A stretch of DNA of 64,000 nucleotides, from assembly GCF_022410535.1 (NCBI RefSeq), contig NZ_JAKNBL010000008.1, positions 33,576 to 97,575 of the forward strand. The letters are read 5' to 3'. Position numbers and translations under genes: made by a program. The stretch comes from Pelotomaculum terephthalicicum JT. Its GTDB lineage: Bacteria > Bacillota > Desulfotomaculia > Desulfotomaculales > Pelotomaculaceae. The notes beneath the pieces are model-generated. The model made no database searches, was not told where the DNA came from, and saw only the letters and a list, made by a program, of their open reading frames with translations. Positions 19,118-27,475 of the stretch are shown one piece after another; position 1 is the stretch's first letter, and every line of letters starts with the position of its first letter.

Positions 19118-20041
19118 TTGAGCAGGAAAATAATCGCAGGCGTTATTCTTGGACTGGTCGCGCTGTCAGTTATTCTCTCATTCGGCTTGCGCACTGGAGA
19201 CAGGTCGCCCCGGCAGACCGGCTTTGACAAAAGTAAAGTCGGTGTGATTTATATTGACGGCGCCATTGCGTCCGGCCAAAGCGGCACCGGTTTTTTAAGC
19301 AGCGGCTGTAGTGCGGAAGAAATAGCCGCCACCCTGCGAAGGGCTGCCAGGGAGCCTGAGATAGGGGCCGTGGTAATAAGGCTGAACAGCCCTGGCGGTA
19401 CTCCGGCGGCCTCGCAGGAAATCGGGTTGGAGATAGAAAGATTGAGGCAGTCAGGCAAAAAAGTAGTGGCCTCAATGGGGGACGTGGCTGCTTCCGGCGC
19501 TTACTGGGTAGCCGCGTGCACAGATCAAATAGTTGCCAATCCCGGCACGATGACCGGCAGTATCGGAGTCATAATGCAGACGCCAAACCTTGAGGGATTG
19601 TATGACAAGCTGGGAATCAGCGAGCAAACTTTTAAAAGCGGCCCCTATAAGGATATGGGTTCTTATTCCAGGCCGGCAACGGCGGAGGAGAGGGCAATTT
19701 TTCAATCGATGATTGATGATATCTACAACCAATTTGTTGATGCTGTGGCAAAAGGCAGGCATAAGGAAGTTTTAGAAGTCAAACAACTGGCTGACGGCAG
19801 GGTCTTTACCGGGCGGCAGGCCATGGAGATTGGTCTGGTTGACCAACTGGGCGATTTTCACGACGCGGTGCTGCTGGCCGGCAAACTGGCGGGAATATCA
19901 GGTGAGCCGGCAATTGCCGAGCTCGGTTCCAACAGTATCTGGCGAAACTTTTTAGGCGGTGGCTGGCAAAGCATCCTGTCAGGCAAAGGTATGCCGGCTT
20001 TTACGGGAGGGGAGTCAGCTTATTCTTACGGGTTGAGATAA
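19118..20041 (+). CDS. sppA: Signal peptide peptidase SppA (36 kDa type)
   Basis: 307 residues with an N-terminal membrane segment (about 3-23) and one serine protease domain of the S49 family. The nucleophile Ser lies in GDVAASGAYWVAA; the general base Lys is probably that in FKSGPYKDMGS. The short form forms octamers on the outer face of the membrane and digests leftover signal peptides. TTG at 19118 has GAGGTG seven bases upstream; TTG at 19112 is too close to that site. Confidence 0.9.
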   Translation: MSRKIIAGVILGLVALSVILSFGLRTGDRSPRQTGFDKSKVGVIYIDGAIASGQSGTGFLSSGCSAEEIAATLRRAAREPEIGAVVIRLNSPGGTPAASQEIGLEIERLRQSGKKVVASMGDVAASGAYWVAACTDQIVANPGTMTGSIGVIMQTPNLEGLYDKLGISEQTFKSGPYKDMGSYSRPATAEERAIFQSMIDDIYNQFVDAVAKGRHKEVLEVKQLADGRVFTGRQAMEIGLVDQLGDFHDAVLLAGKLAGISGEPAIAELGSNSIWRNFLGGGWQSILSGKGMPAFTGGESAYSYGLR

Positions 20042-20042
20042 C

Positions 20043-20171
20043 AGGTCAGGAGTCAGGGTGGGACAAGGGACAATGAAGGGACAATGGGGACGGTTCTCAT
20101 TGTTGGGGGGGCCATGTCAAACAATAAGAACCGTCCCCATTGTCCATTGTCTTTTGTCTCTCCTGACTCCT
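20043..20171. repeat. Composite element: heptad arms around a REP-like hairpin, copy 3
   Basis: Outer arms CAGGTCAGGAGTCAG (20043-) and CTCCTGACTCCT (20160-20171) belong to the heptad family. Between them lies a long inverted repeat with GGACAATGGGGACGGTTCTC on the left and GAACCGTCCCCATTGTCC on the right. The whole interval can fold into one long hairpin between sppA and the Yip1-type gene. Confidence 0.8.
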
Positions 20172-20192
20172 AAAAAAGTGAGGTGCTTTTTG

Positions 20193-20915
20193 TTGGATGG
20201 TGATATTAACCGGGAAGACAGTATGGTCACGGATGTAAGCCCGGAATCTGAACAGTACTTCACCGGCGGCGGGTCCCGTCCGGACTTTTTAGAGTTGGTT
20301 TACGGCGTGCTTTTTGACCCGGTGAAAACTATGGAAACTGTTGCGAGAAGGCCGCCGGTTGGCCTTGCCTTACTGGTGTTTACCATTCTATGTGTTTCTG
20401 ACGTGACGGTGGGGCTGCTTGCCGTTTCACGGGCAATGACAGCAGGTCTTTATGACGCCGGTTTGCAAATTCTGCCTTTCTCGCGGGTGCTGGCGCCTTT
20501 GGGGGCGATCTTCGGCCTGCTTTGGGGCTATGTAAAATGGTTCGGCTACAGCGCCTTCATTCACCTTGCGGCAGAGCTGCTTGGCGGGAAGGGCGCTGCG
20601 ACGGGCGTCTTCGTGGTCGTGGGACTGGCGGGGCTGCCTTCTATTTTTATGTTTCCGGTTAACTTGTTGTCCTTCTGGCTGGGAACGGGTGGATTGGTTA
20701 TAATCGTATTGGCGGGGTTGGCCACGGCGGTATGGAGCGTTGTCCTGCTGGTGATCGGTCTGAAGCAGGTGCACGGTTTGACCGCAGGCCGGTCGGTTCT
20801 GGTGGTGATGTCGCCTTTTCTGATTCTCCTGGTTCTGCTGATGCTGATTATTGCGGCGCTGGTAGCTCTTGCCGTGTCGGTACCCTTTGAAATGAACGGC
20901 CCCGGTTACTTTTAA
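20193..20915 (+). CDS. Yip1-domain membrane protein
   Basis: About 240 residues. A short soluble N-terminus (DINREDSMVTDV) is followed by LELVYGVLFDPVKTMETVARRPP, typical of the start of bacterial Yip1 (PF04893) proteins, and then five predicted membrane segments to the C-terminus. Function is unknown in bacteria. GAGGTG at 20180-20185 points to TTG at 20190 or 20193. The frame is open further upstream through the repeat, but no site supports a longer protein. Confidence 0.75.
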   Translation: MDGDINREDSMVTDVSPESEQYFTGGGSRPDFLELVYGVLFDPVKTMETVARRPPVGLALLVFTILCVSDVTVGLLAVSRAMTAGLYDAGLQILPFSRVLAPLGAIFGLLWGYVKWFGYSAFIHLAAELLGGKGAATGVFVVVGLAGLPSIFMFPVNLLSFWLGTGGLVIIVLAGLATAVWSVVLLVIGLKQVHGLTAGRSVLVVMSPFLILLVLLMLIIAALVALAVSVPFEMNGPGYF

Positions 20916-21073
20916 AAGATAATATGTCCGCCGGATTTGGAGCAATGACGGCCATTAGGGCAGTCGGCATTTTATTTCCCTTGGAGAAAGAGGACTTTTA
21001 TTCCTGTTGTCGAAGTAACTATATACAGGTTTTGAAGGAAAGGGTTTTATCAGTTCTTTAGGGGGGGTAAACA

Positions 21074-21754
21074 ATGCTGATAGCAACAGACGCCGTGTTG
21101 GCTATGCGTTGCCCTGAGTGCGGAAAAATGGATGTTCATTACTTTTCCCGGTTTGCCTTCCCCAAGGGCAAAGCTGTTTCCATCAACTGTTCCTGCGGCG
21201 CCACCAAGATGGAAGTTATCAAAAACCGGTCCAGCTATTTGCTAAAACTGGCCTGCATGGTTTGTGAAAGCGGCCATCTTCTCGAAATTCCCGGAAAGTC
21301 GCTTTGGTCCGGGGAAGTAACCCGGCTTTCCTGCCTGGAGACCGACTTGGTAGTGGGTAATATCGGTCCTGTGTCCAAGATTAGCGAAATGATGATGAAC
21401 AACGGGCAGGAACTGGAAAACTTTTTTGACGAGTTTGGCTATGACAGTTACTTTCACAACTCAAAAATCATGTTTGAAGTGCTGAACCGCCTGCATGAGA
21501 TTGCCTGCGCCGGCGGATTGTTTTGCCAGTGCGGCAATTACAAGATTGAAGTGGATATTTTCTCGGACAGGCTGGAGCTGCACTGTAAGAATTGTGACAG
21601 CATCAATATCGTCTATGCGGAAACAGAAGAGGATTTGAGCGTAATTCAGCAGGTTGAATCAATTGAACTTGCGCGGCATGGATTTAAGTGCCTTGACAGT
21701 CTGGCGAACGTAGGCAAGTTAAAAAAAACGCGGCGCAAAAGAAATGAGACATAA
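21074..21754 (+). CDS. Zinc-ribbon protein of unknown function
   Basis: 226 residues, cytosolic. Cysteine pairs are at 13/16 (CPEC), 39/41 (CSC), 61/64 (CMVC) and near 152-154 and 174-177 (FCQCG, CKNC), suggesting two or three zinc ribbons built of beta strands. The C-terminus is very basic (KLKKTRRKRNET). ATG at 21074 has a G-rich ribosome binding site. The stop codon is followed immediately, in the same frame, by the remnant of an aldolase gene, so a deletion may have ended here and even altered this C-terminus. I do not recognise a specific family. Confidence 0.75.
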   Translation: MLIATDAVLAMRCPECGKMDVHYFSRFAFPKGKAVSINCSCGATKMEVIKNRSSYLLKLACMVCESGHLLEIPGKSLWSGEVTRLSCLETDLVVGNIGPVSKISEMMMNNGQELENFFDEFGYDSYFHNSKIMFEVLNRLHEIACAGGLFCQCGNYKIEVDIFSDRLELHCKNCDSINIVYAETEEDLSVIQQVESIELARHGFKCLDSLANVGKLKKTRRKRNET

Positions 21755-21965
21755 CGCCTGGGAGTGCGCAAGGTCAATATCGACACTAACATCCGTGAGG
21801 CATTTTGCGCGGCAATTCATGATATACTCGCGGCCAGCCCGCTGGAGATTGACCCCCCGCAAGATCCTCGCCCCTGCCAGAGATGCGGCTGTCGCGGTAA
21901 TCCGTGAAAAGATCCGGGTTCTGGGCAGCGCGGATAGAGCGCCGAAGGGAGGTGTTATAAATTAA
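21755..21965 (+). pseudogene. fba: Remnant of class II fructose-bisphosphate aldolase (C-terminal stub, frameshifted)
   Basis: Directly after the zinc-ribbon stop the same frame reads LGVRKVNIDTNIREAF and then AAIHDILAASPLEIDP. A run of six C at about 21853-21858 shifts the frame by one base, and reading continues as PRKILAPARDAAVAVIREKI then RVLGSADRA to TAA at 21963-21965. Together this is the last part (about 60 residues) of class II FBP aldolase. The N-terminal four fifths, with zinc ligands, are missing. In Bacillus fbaA lies at this very position, just before fsa. It cannot encode an active enzyme. Confidence 0.82.
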
Positions 21966-22608
21966 GCTGTTTATTGATACGGCAAATGTCGAAGAAATTA
22001 GGGAGGCATACGCGCTCGGGGTTATTTGCGGTGTTACCACCAACCCGTCATTAATCGCCAAGGAAGGCCGTAATTTTGCCGAAGTAGTCCGTGAGATTGC
22101 TGCAATTGTCGACGGGCCGATCAGCGCCGAGGTAGTCGGCACAGAGGCGTCGGCCATGGTTGAGGAAGCTTTGGAATTGTCCGCCATTCACCCCAATATT
22201 GTGATCAAAGTCCCCATGACTGCGGAAGGGTTGAAAGCCACCAGTATATTGGCCGAAAAAGGTGTCCGCACCAATGTTACCCTGATCTTTTCCGCCAACC
22301 AGGCCCTCCTGGCCGCCCGTGCCGGAGCTGCTTTCGTCAGCCCGTTTGTAGGCCGTTTGGATGATATCAGCCAGGACGGAATTGAACTGATCTGCGACAT
22401 AGTTGATATATTCGACCGCTATGCGCTAGCCACCGAGATCATAGCCGCCAGCATCCGCCACCCGGTGCACGTCACTGCTGCGGCAAAGGCCGGCTCTCAT
22501 ATTGCCACGGTTCCATACAAAGTAATTATGCAGATGCTCAAACACCCCTTGACCGATGCCGGTATTAAAAAATTCCTTGAAGACTGGGAGACTGTAAAAA
22601 ATAAATAA
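21961..22608 (+). CDS. fsa: Transaldolase / fructose-6-phosphate aldolase, ATT start
   Basis: 215 residues. The canonical N-terminus [23 protein letters not shown], the Schiff-base Lys in IVIKVPMT and [10 protein letters not shown] identify a short transaldolase (TalC/FSA type). It transfers dihydroxyacetone units in the pentose phosphate pathway. TAA sits directly upstream in frame (21958-21960), and the first ATG, GTG or TTG in frame is far inside, so translation must start at ATT 21961 (six bases after GGGAGGTG) or at CTG 21967. The stop of the aldolase remnant overlaps the ATT. Confidence 0.9.
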   Translation: MKLFIDTANVEEIREAYALGVICGVTTNPSLIAKEGRNFAEVVREIAAIVDGPISAEVVGTEASAMVEEALELSAIHPNIVIKVPMTAEGLKATSILAEKGVRTNVTLIFSANQALLAARAGAAFVSPFVGRLDDISQDGIELICDIVDIFDRYALATEIIAASIRHPVHVTAAAKAGSHIATVPYKVIMQMLKHPLTDAGIKKFLEDWETVKNK

Positions 22609-22637
22609 GTGATGATACTAACCTGAAGGAGTAATAC

Positions 22638-23126
22638 GTGTTTTCCGAGAGTAATGTTTACTGCAAGAAAAAAATTGCTTCCAGGCTGGCGGAAGCGGTT
22701 AAAGCCTATCACCGCAAGATGATGGAACTGCCGGACTCACCTCAGAAGATAGCCTGTGGTGTAGCCTTGGGATTATCTTTTGATTTTCTCCCGATACCAA
22801 TCATCAGCATTCCGCTCTCTTATCTGGTAGCCCGCCTGATCCGTTGCAACCCGGTGGCGGCGGTTGCCACAGTGGTATTTTTTAAACTGGCGGTGCCGTT
22901 TTTCTTTACCTTGGACCTGATGACGGGAAAGGCCCTGCTGGGGGAGGTAAGCGGACCGGACATTAAAATTGCCGGTGATAGTATGTTTAGCGTTTTATTG
23001 TCGGGAATTGCTGAACATGGCTACCCGTTTCTGGTGGGCAGCCTGGTTAACGCTGTGGTGGTTTCTTTGCCTGTGTATTTTTTATTGAAATATTTACTGA
23101 AGAGGAAACAACGAAAGGCCGTATAA
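22638..23126 (+). CDS. DUF2062 membrane protein
   Basis: 162 residues. DSPQKIACGVALGLSFDFLPIPIIS-type start followed by three to four membrane segments matches DUF2062 proteins, often annotated as YbgA/YrvI-like without proven role. GTG at 22638 follows AAGGAG and lies 30 bases after fsa, so both are probably one transcript. In Bacillus this gap holds murAB and glpX, which are absent here. Confidence 0.75.
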   Translation: MFSESNVYCKKKIASRLAEAVKAYHRKMMELPDSPQKIACGVALGLSFDFLPIPIISIPLSYLVARLIRCNPVAAVATVVFFKLAVPFFFTLDLMTGKALLGEVSGPDIKIAGDSMFSVLLSGIAEHGYPFLVGSLVNAVVVSLPVYFLLKYLLKRKQRKAV

Positions 23127-23151
23127 AATGTGTCCGCCCTGGTTATAAGAT

Positions 23152-23238
23152 CAGTAGACAGGAGTCAGTAGTCAGCAGTCAGAATGAAAGAGCGGTTTAT
23201 TTATTGATATATTCTGATTGCTGACTACTGAATTCTGG
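23152..23238. repeat. Heptad inverted-repeat element, copy 4
   Basis: Left arm CAGTAGACAGGAGTCAGTAG, CAGCAGTCAGAAT; right arm ATTCTGATTGCTGACTACTG. The arms are almost perfectly complementary over about 25 bases around an AT-rich centre, just upstream of rho. Confidence 0.8.
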
Positions 23239-23281
23239 TGTTGTTAAAAAAATAATTTTCTCTTGAGCGGGAGGGGTGCCT

Positions 23282-24595
23282 TTGAATTATTCCGAGCTTG
23301 AGAACAAGACCATGGTTGAGTTATATAAGATCGCCAAAGGTCTTGAGCTGCCGGCATATTATAAATTACGCAAAAAAGAGTTGATCTTTGAAATTCTAAA
23401 AGTCCAGACCCAAAAAGACGGCCTGTTGTTTGCGCAAGGTGTGCTGGAAATACTGCCCGATGGTTACGGTTTTCTTAGACCCATGCAGTATTTGCCCAGT
23501 CATGACGATATATATGTATCCGCTTCCCAGATCAGACGTTTTGATTTGCGCACCGGTGATCTGGTGGGCGGGCAGGTGCGGAAACCCAAGGAAAGCGAGC
23601 GGTATTTTGCCCTGTTGAGAGTGGAACAAGTTAACGGCATAGACCCGGAGCAATCCGGGGAGAGGTTTCATTTCGACGGGCTGACACCCCTCTACCCTAT
23701 GGAGCGCATCACCCTGGAAACCGAACCGGATAAACTGTCCACCCGCATTATTGATTTAGTATCCCCAATTGGTAAAGGCCAGCGTGGCCTGATTGTATCC
23801 CCGCCCAAAGCAGGAAAGACTATTCTCCTTAAAGAAATCGCCAATAGTATTACCAGAAACCACCCGGAAATTGTCTTGATGGTGCTGTTAATAGATGAGC
23901 GGCCGGAGGAAGTTACCGACATCGAGCGTTCGGTGAACGGTGAAGTAGTCAGTTCGACCTTTGACGAGCCGCCGGAAAACCATGTGAAAGTGGCGGATAT
24001 GGTTTTGGAACGGGTAAAACGTCTGGTGGAGCATAAATATGACGTTGTTATCCTTCTTGACAGTATTACCCGCCTGGCGAGAGCCCACAACCTGATCGTG
24101 CCGCCCAGCGGCCGCACCCTTTCCGGCGGTGTGGACCCCGCCTCGCTGCATAAGCCAAAACGTTTTTTCGGCGCGGCGCGCAATATCGAGGAAGGCGGCA
24201 GTTTGACGATTCTGGCCACGGCCCTGATTGAAACAGGCAGCCGGATGGACGACGTGATCTTTGAAGAATTTAAAGGCACCGGCAATATGGAACTGATTCT
24301 GGACAGGCGTCTGGCGGAAAGAAGAGTTTTCCCCGCTATCGATGTGCACCGGTCGGGGACGCGCAAGGAAGAATTGCTGCTGTCAAAAGATGAACTGGAG
24401 ATGATCTGGCAGTTTCGCAAGGCAACCAGCGGCGCGAATTCGCTGGAAGCTATGGAAATGCTGCTGGAACAAATCAAACGGACCAGGACCAACCGCGATT
24501 TGCTGCACGCCTTCCGCCACCTGCGGCGCGCCGAGGCGGTCGCTGCCGGGCGTGCTGAGCCCTCCCGTAGGAATAACTATAACATCGGGACTTAA
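23282..24595 (+). CDS. rho: Transcription termination factor Rho
   Basis: 437 residues. N-terminal Rho_N domain ([18 protein letters not shown]), cold-shock-like RNA-binding domain ([14 protein letters not shown]), then the RecA-type motor with Walker [15 protein letters not shown], Walker [16 protein letters not shown], and [27 protein letters not shown]. It unwinds and releases transcripts as a hexamer. TTG at 23282 lies seven bases after GGGAGG; GTG at 23276 is too near. Confidence 0.96.
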   Translation: MNYSELENKTMVELYKIAKGLELPAYYKLRKKELIFEILKVQTQKDGLLFAQGVLEILPDGYGFLRPMQYLPSHDDIYVSASQIRRFDLRTGDLVGGQVRKPKESERYFALLRVEQVNGIDPEQSGERFHFDGLTPLYPMERITLETEPDKLSTRIIDLVSPIGKGQRGLIVSPPKAGKTILLKEIANSITRNHPEIVLMVLLIDERPEEVTDIERSVNGEVVSSTFDEPPENHVKVADMVLERVKRLVEHKYDVVILLDSITRLARAHNLIVPPSGRTLSGGVDPASLHKPKRFFGAARNIEEGGSLTILATALIETGSRMDDVIFEEFKGTGNMELILDRRLAERRVFPAIDVHRSGTRKEELLLSKDELEMIWQFRKATSGANSLEAMEMLLEQIKRTRTNRDLLHAFRHLRRAEAVAAGRAEPSRRNNYNIGT

Positions 24596-24661
24596 TCATG
24601 TATAATATTCACCTTTTCTGGCAAAACTAAGTTTTGTATGGCTTTGAAGAGGTGAATTTTT

Positions 24662-25546
24662 ATGAAACATAAAAATATAATAATGATGCTTGTCGCAAGC
24701 GCGGCTATTACCTTGCTGGCTGTCCTGTGGACTGTCTGTCCGGCCGGCGCCCGCCTGGACGAGCGTATTCTTGAGGGAGCGCCTTACGTTACGCCGCCGC
24801 CCGCTGTCACAGCCGCAACCCAGAGTATATACGAGGTAAAACCCGGTGACACCCTTTCCGGCATCGCCAGAGGAAAAAGGATGTCCGTGCAGGCTCTAGC
24901 AGCGGCAAATGGCCTGGCCGACCCGGACAGCATCCGCGCCGGCCAGCTGATCAAAATGCCCGCGGACGACAGTATCGTGCACCAGATTCAGACAGGGGAA
25001 ACGCTGCTGAGCATCGCGAAACAGTATAAGGTAGACGTGAACGCGCTTGCATCCCGGAACGGACTGCCGGACGTCAACAGCATTGTCGCCGGCAGACAAT
25101 TGGTTATCCCGCGCGGCGCTATAAGCCAAGAAACGGCTCTGCCCGTTGCCGGCTCGCTGATAAAGCAGTTGGCCTGGCCGCTGTTAGGCACGATTACCTC
25201 GCCTTTCGGCACCAGAGACGGCAAGCCGCACGAAGGCATTGACATAGCCGCTGAGGAGAATACCCCAATGCGGGCTGCCGCCTCCGGCAGGGTGGTCTTC
25301 GCCGGCCCGAGGGGAACCTATGGGCTGGCGGTGATTATCGATCACGGCAACGGATTGCGCACGCTTTACGGGCACTGTGCAAAACTGCTTGTAAATGAAG
25401 GAAGCATTGTCGATACCAACACCATTATCGCCCTGGTCGGCAGCACCGGCCGTTCTACCGGACCCCACCTGCACCTGGAGGTGCTGCAAAACGGTGTCCC
25501 GCTTGACCCGATGATGTGGCTGGGGCGGGGGAGTTACTACAGCTAA
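24662..25546 (+). CDS. LysM-M23 peptidoglycan endopeptidase
   Basis: 294 residues. Signal peptide (about 1-31), LysM domain 1 (about 57-101, YEVKPGDTLSGIARGKRMS), LysM domain 2 (about 105-150, HQIQTGETLLSIAKQYKVD), and an M23 lysostaphin-type domain from about 170 (SPFGTRDGKPHEGIDIA, DHGNGLRTLYGH, GSTGRSTGPHLHLEV) with the zinc His/Asp residues intact. It would bind and cut, or help remodel, the cell wall. Strong ribosome binding site before ATG 24662. Confidence 0.92.
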   Translation: MKHKNIIMMLVASAAITLLAVLWTVCPAGARLDERILEGAPYVTPPPAVTAATQSIYEVKPGDTLSGIARGKRMSVQALAAANGLADPDSIRAGQLIKMPADDSIVHQIQTGETLLSIAKQYKVDVNALASRNGLPDVNSIVAGRQLVIPRGAISQETALPVAGSLIKQLAWPLLGTITSPFGTRDGKPHEGIDIAAEENTPMRAAASGRVVFAGPRGTYGLAVIIDHGNGLRTLYGHCAKLLVNEGSIVDTNTIIALVGSTGRSTGPHLHLEVLQNGVPLDPMMWLGRGSYYS

Positions 25547-25563
25547 ATATCAATTTGCAACAC

Positions 25564-25609
25564 AAAAGGGGCTGCCCCAAAAAGCATTTTGGGGGACAGC
25601 CCTTTATTA
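25564..25609. terminator. Strong hairpin terminator after the LysM-M23 gene
   Basis: AAAGGGGCTG pairs with CAGCCCCTTT and an inner CCCCAAAA pairs with the TTTTGGGG segment. A/T runs on both sides would allow termination in either direction. Confidence 0.85.
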
Positions 25610-25638
25610 TCTTCAGCCTGGTTTACCAGTTCTGACCC

Positions 25639-25667
25639 TTTACATAGCTACCTGCACAAGATATGAT
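25639..25667 (+). promoter_or_regulatory. Probable promoter of the radical SAM gene
   Basis: TTTACA (25639-25644), 17-base spacer, TATGAT (25662-25667). Confidence 0.6.
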
Positions 25668-25708
25668 ATGGGAAAAAGTCTCGGTCAATGAACCGGAGGG
25701 ATATCGCA

Positions 25709-26962
25709 TTGTACCACCTGCTGTTTGCCGGGGATGACGGGCAGCTTTATGACCACCGCACCCTGCGCGCCGCCGGCCGGACCGGCGACCGTTTTGTCGA
25801 ACTGGTGGATGAAGACATGGAAAAACTGCCTTCAGGAGCCTCCCTGGTGCTGGTGCCCGGCGGAACGCCGGTGGGATTGACCAGGGCGGGGCAGTTTACC
25901 ACCCTTGAGCAAAATCCCTGGGCGGACGGGCGGTCGTGGGCGGTTGGCGCCCTGCTTCCCCAGGGTTATACCCGTACCCTGCTGCCTTCTTATATGCGGC
26001 ACAAACAAGAGCGGCCGCTGCCTTTGCTCGGTTACACCGCCGTGGCTTGCCGCAACGGCGAGCTTTATGCGGCGGCGCGGCGCACCGACGAGCCCGACCG
26101 CTGGAACCCCGCGCACTACGACACCGCGGATCTCCCCGCGCGGGTGCGCGGCAAGCTGGCGTCATTGCCGGAAAACCGCATTCTCAGCCATCTTGCGCAT
26201 TGTGCCCTGGAGTATCATTGTTTCACCGCCCAAAATATTTTTTACGGCCGCTGGGAGGGCGGGCTTCCGGTTTCACCCGCCTGCAACGCCCGCTGCCTGG
26301 GCTGCATATCGCTGCAGCCGGCGGACTGCTGCCCCTCGCCGCAGACGCGTATAAAATTCCGGCCCACTCCCGTGGAAGTGGCCGAAGCGGCGGTTCCTCA
26401 CCTGGACGGGGGAGAAGGGGCCATCGTTAGTTTCGGGCAGGGCTGTGAAGGAGAGCCGGCGCTGGCGGCGGGCATTATCGCGGAAGCGATCGGGCTTATT
26501 CGCGGGGCAACCGGCCTGGGCACGATTAACATGAACAGCAACGGCGGGCATACCGCCGGTGTAAAGGATATTTGCCGGGCCGGCCTGGATGCGATCCGGG
26601 TCAGCTTGATCAGCGCCCTTGAGGATACCTACAACGCTTACTACCGGCCGCGGGACTACGGCCTGCCCGATGTTCGCCGTTCACTGGATGCGGCGGCCTC
26701 ACACGGCGTCTGCACTTCCCTTAATTTGCTGGTCTTGCCCGGCCTGACCGACCGGGCGGATGAAGTAAAAGCTTTGGTGGATTTTGTCGGGGAAGCGGGA
26801 GTGGAGCTGGTTCAGCTGCGCAACCTGAATATCGACCCGGACTGGCTTTTTGAGCGTTTACCCGGCGGCGGGGGCGACATTATCGGTGTGACGGGCCTGC
26901 TTGAGGCATTGGAAGAAGTGCCGGGGCTGAGCGTGGGCAGCTACAGCCATCCGGTAAGGTAG
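25709..26962 (+). CDS. Radical SAM protein with a family-specific N-terminal domain
   Basis: 417 residues from TTG 25709, which follows CCGGAGGG by eight bases; ATG at 25688 overlaps that site and is less likely. Residues 1-180 carry no motif I know. The cluster motif CNARCLGC (Cys-x3-Cys-x2-Cys, about residues 197-204) marks a radical SAM core, followed by SFGQGCEGEP, a glycine-rich SAM segment, and DAIRVSLISALEDTYNAYYRP. The domain layout resembles radical SAM proteins found near rho-rpmE in Clostridia. Substrate unknown. Confidence 0.8.
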   Translation: MYHLLFAGDDGQLYDHRTLRAAGRTGDRFVELVDEDMEKLPSGASLVLVPGGTPVGLTRAGQFTTLEQNPWADGRSWAVGALLPQGYTRTLLPSYMRHKQERPLPLLGYTAVACRNGELYAAARRTDEPDRWNPAHYDTADLPARVRGKLASLPENRILSHLAHCALEYHCFTAQNIFYGRWEGGLPVSPACNARCLGCISLQPADCCPSPQTRIKFRPTPVEVAEAAVPHLDGGEGAIVSFGQGCEGEPALAAGIIAEAIGLIRGATGLGTINMNSNGGHTAGVKDICRAGLDAIRVSLISALEDTYNAYYRPRDYGLPDVRRSLDAAASHGVCTSLNLLVLPGLTDRADEVKALVDFVGEAGVELVQLRNLNIDPDWLFERLPGGGGDIIGVTGLLEALEEVPGLSVGSYSHPVR

Positions 26963-26972
26963 CAGGTTGTTC

Positions 26973-27001
26973 TTGCAGGCGGCTGATCGATATGCTACAA
27001 T
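26973..27001 (+). promoter_or_regulatory. Probable promoter of rpmE
   Basis: TTGCAG (26973-26978), 17-base spacer, TACAAT (26996-27001). The heptad element lies between it and the gene, so the repeat would be transcribed in the leader. Confidence 0.6.
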
Positions 27002-27025
27002 AAATAAGTGTATTTTTATAGTAGC

Positions 27026-27156
27026 GTAGTCAGTATTCAGTAGTCAGACTCCCATGAAGCTTAGCTTCACCATCAGATGCTGAAAATGGTAATAAGCTGA
27101 GTTGTTTATTGTCTTGAAATATTCTGAATTCTGACTCCTGAACTCTGGAATACCTG
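27026..27156. repeat. Heptad inverted-repeat element, copy 5
   Basis: Left arm CGTAGTCAGTATTCAGTAG then TCAGACTCC; right arm ATTCTGAATTCTGACTCCTG. A small extra hairpin (GAAGCTTAGCTTC) lies at the centre. Confidence 0.75.
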
Positions 27157-27194
27157 AATAGCAATGCTCCATTTAGGAAAAGAGGTGAAACCCG

Positions 27195-27398
27195 ATGAAA
27201 GAAGGTATACATCCGAAATATGGGAAAGCCAAGGTGACCTGTGTTTGTGGCGAGAGCTTTGAAACAGGCTCAACCAAACCGGAAATCCGGGTGGAAATCT
27301 GTTCAAAGTGCCACCCGTTTTACACCGGAACGCAACGAACCATAGATACTGGCGGGAGAGCCGAGCGCTTCCGTAAAAAATACGGCTTGACGAAGTAG
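27195..27398 (+). CDS. rpmE: 50S ribosomal protein L31, zinc-binding type
   Basis: 67 residues. [34 protein letters not shown] and the terminal RFRKKYGL are diagnostic. The CxC and CxxC pairs mean this is the zinc-containing (C+) form. Its place after rho is conserved in Firmicutes. Confidence 0.97.
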   Translation: MKEGIHPKYGKAKVTCVCGESFETGSTKPEIRVEICSKCHPFYTGTQRTIDTGGRAERFRKKYGLTK

Positions 27399-27475
27399 GA
27401 CAGGTAGCAGGGCGGGCGCTCTGCTATTTCTGATTTAAGCGTGCAGTCAGTGTTTGTTATAAAGAGGTGTAAGCT

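Noticed and set aside
20916..21073. 44-codon frame from ATG near 20929 as a gene (spo0F is expected in this area in Bacillus)
   Set aside because: No ribosome binding site and no receiver-domain motif; spo0F is not present here.
24662..25546. LysM-M23 protein as the missing SpoIIQ
   Set aside because: SpoIIQ has a membrane anchor and M23 domain but no LysM repeats, and this gene is far from spoIID/spoIIID. It is a general wall endopeptidase by its layout.
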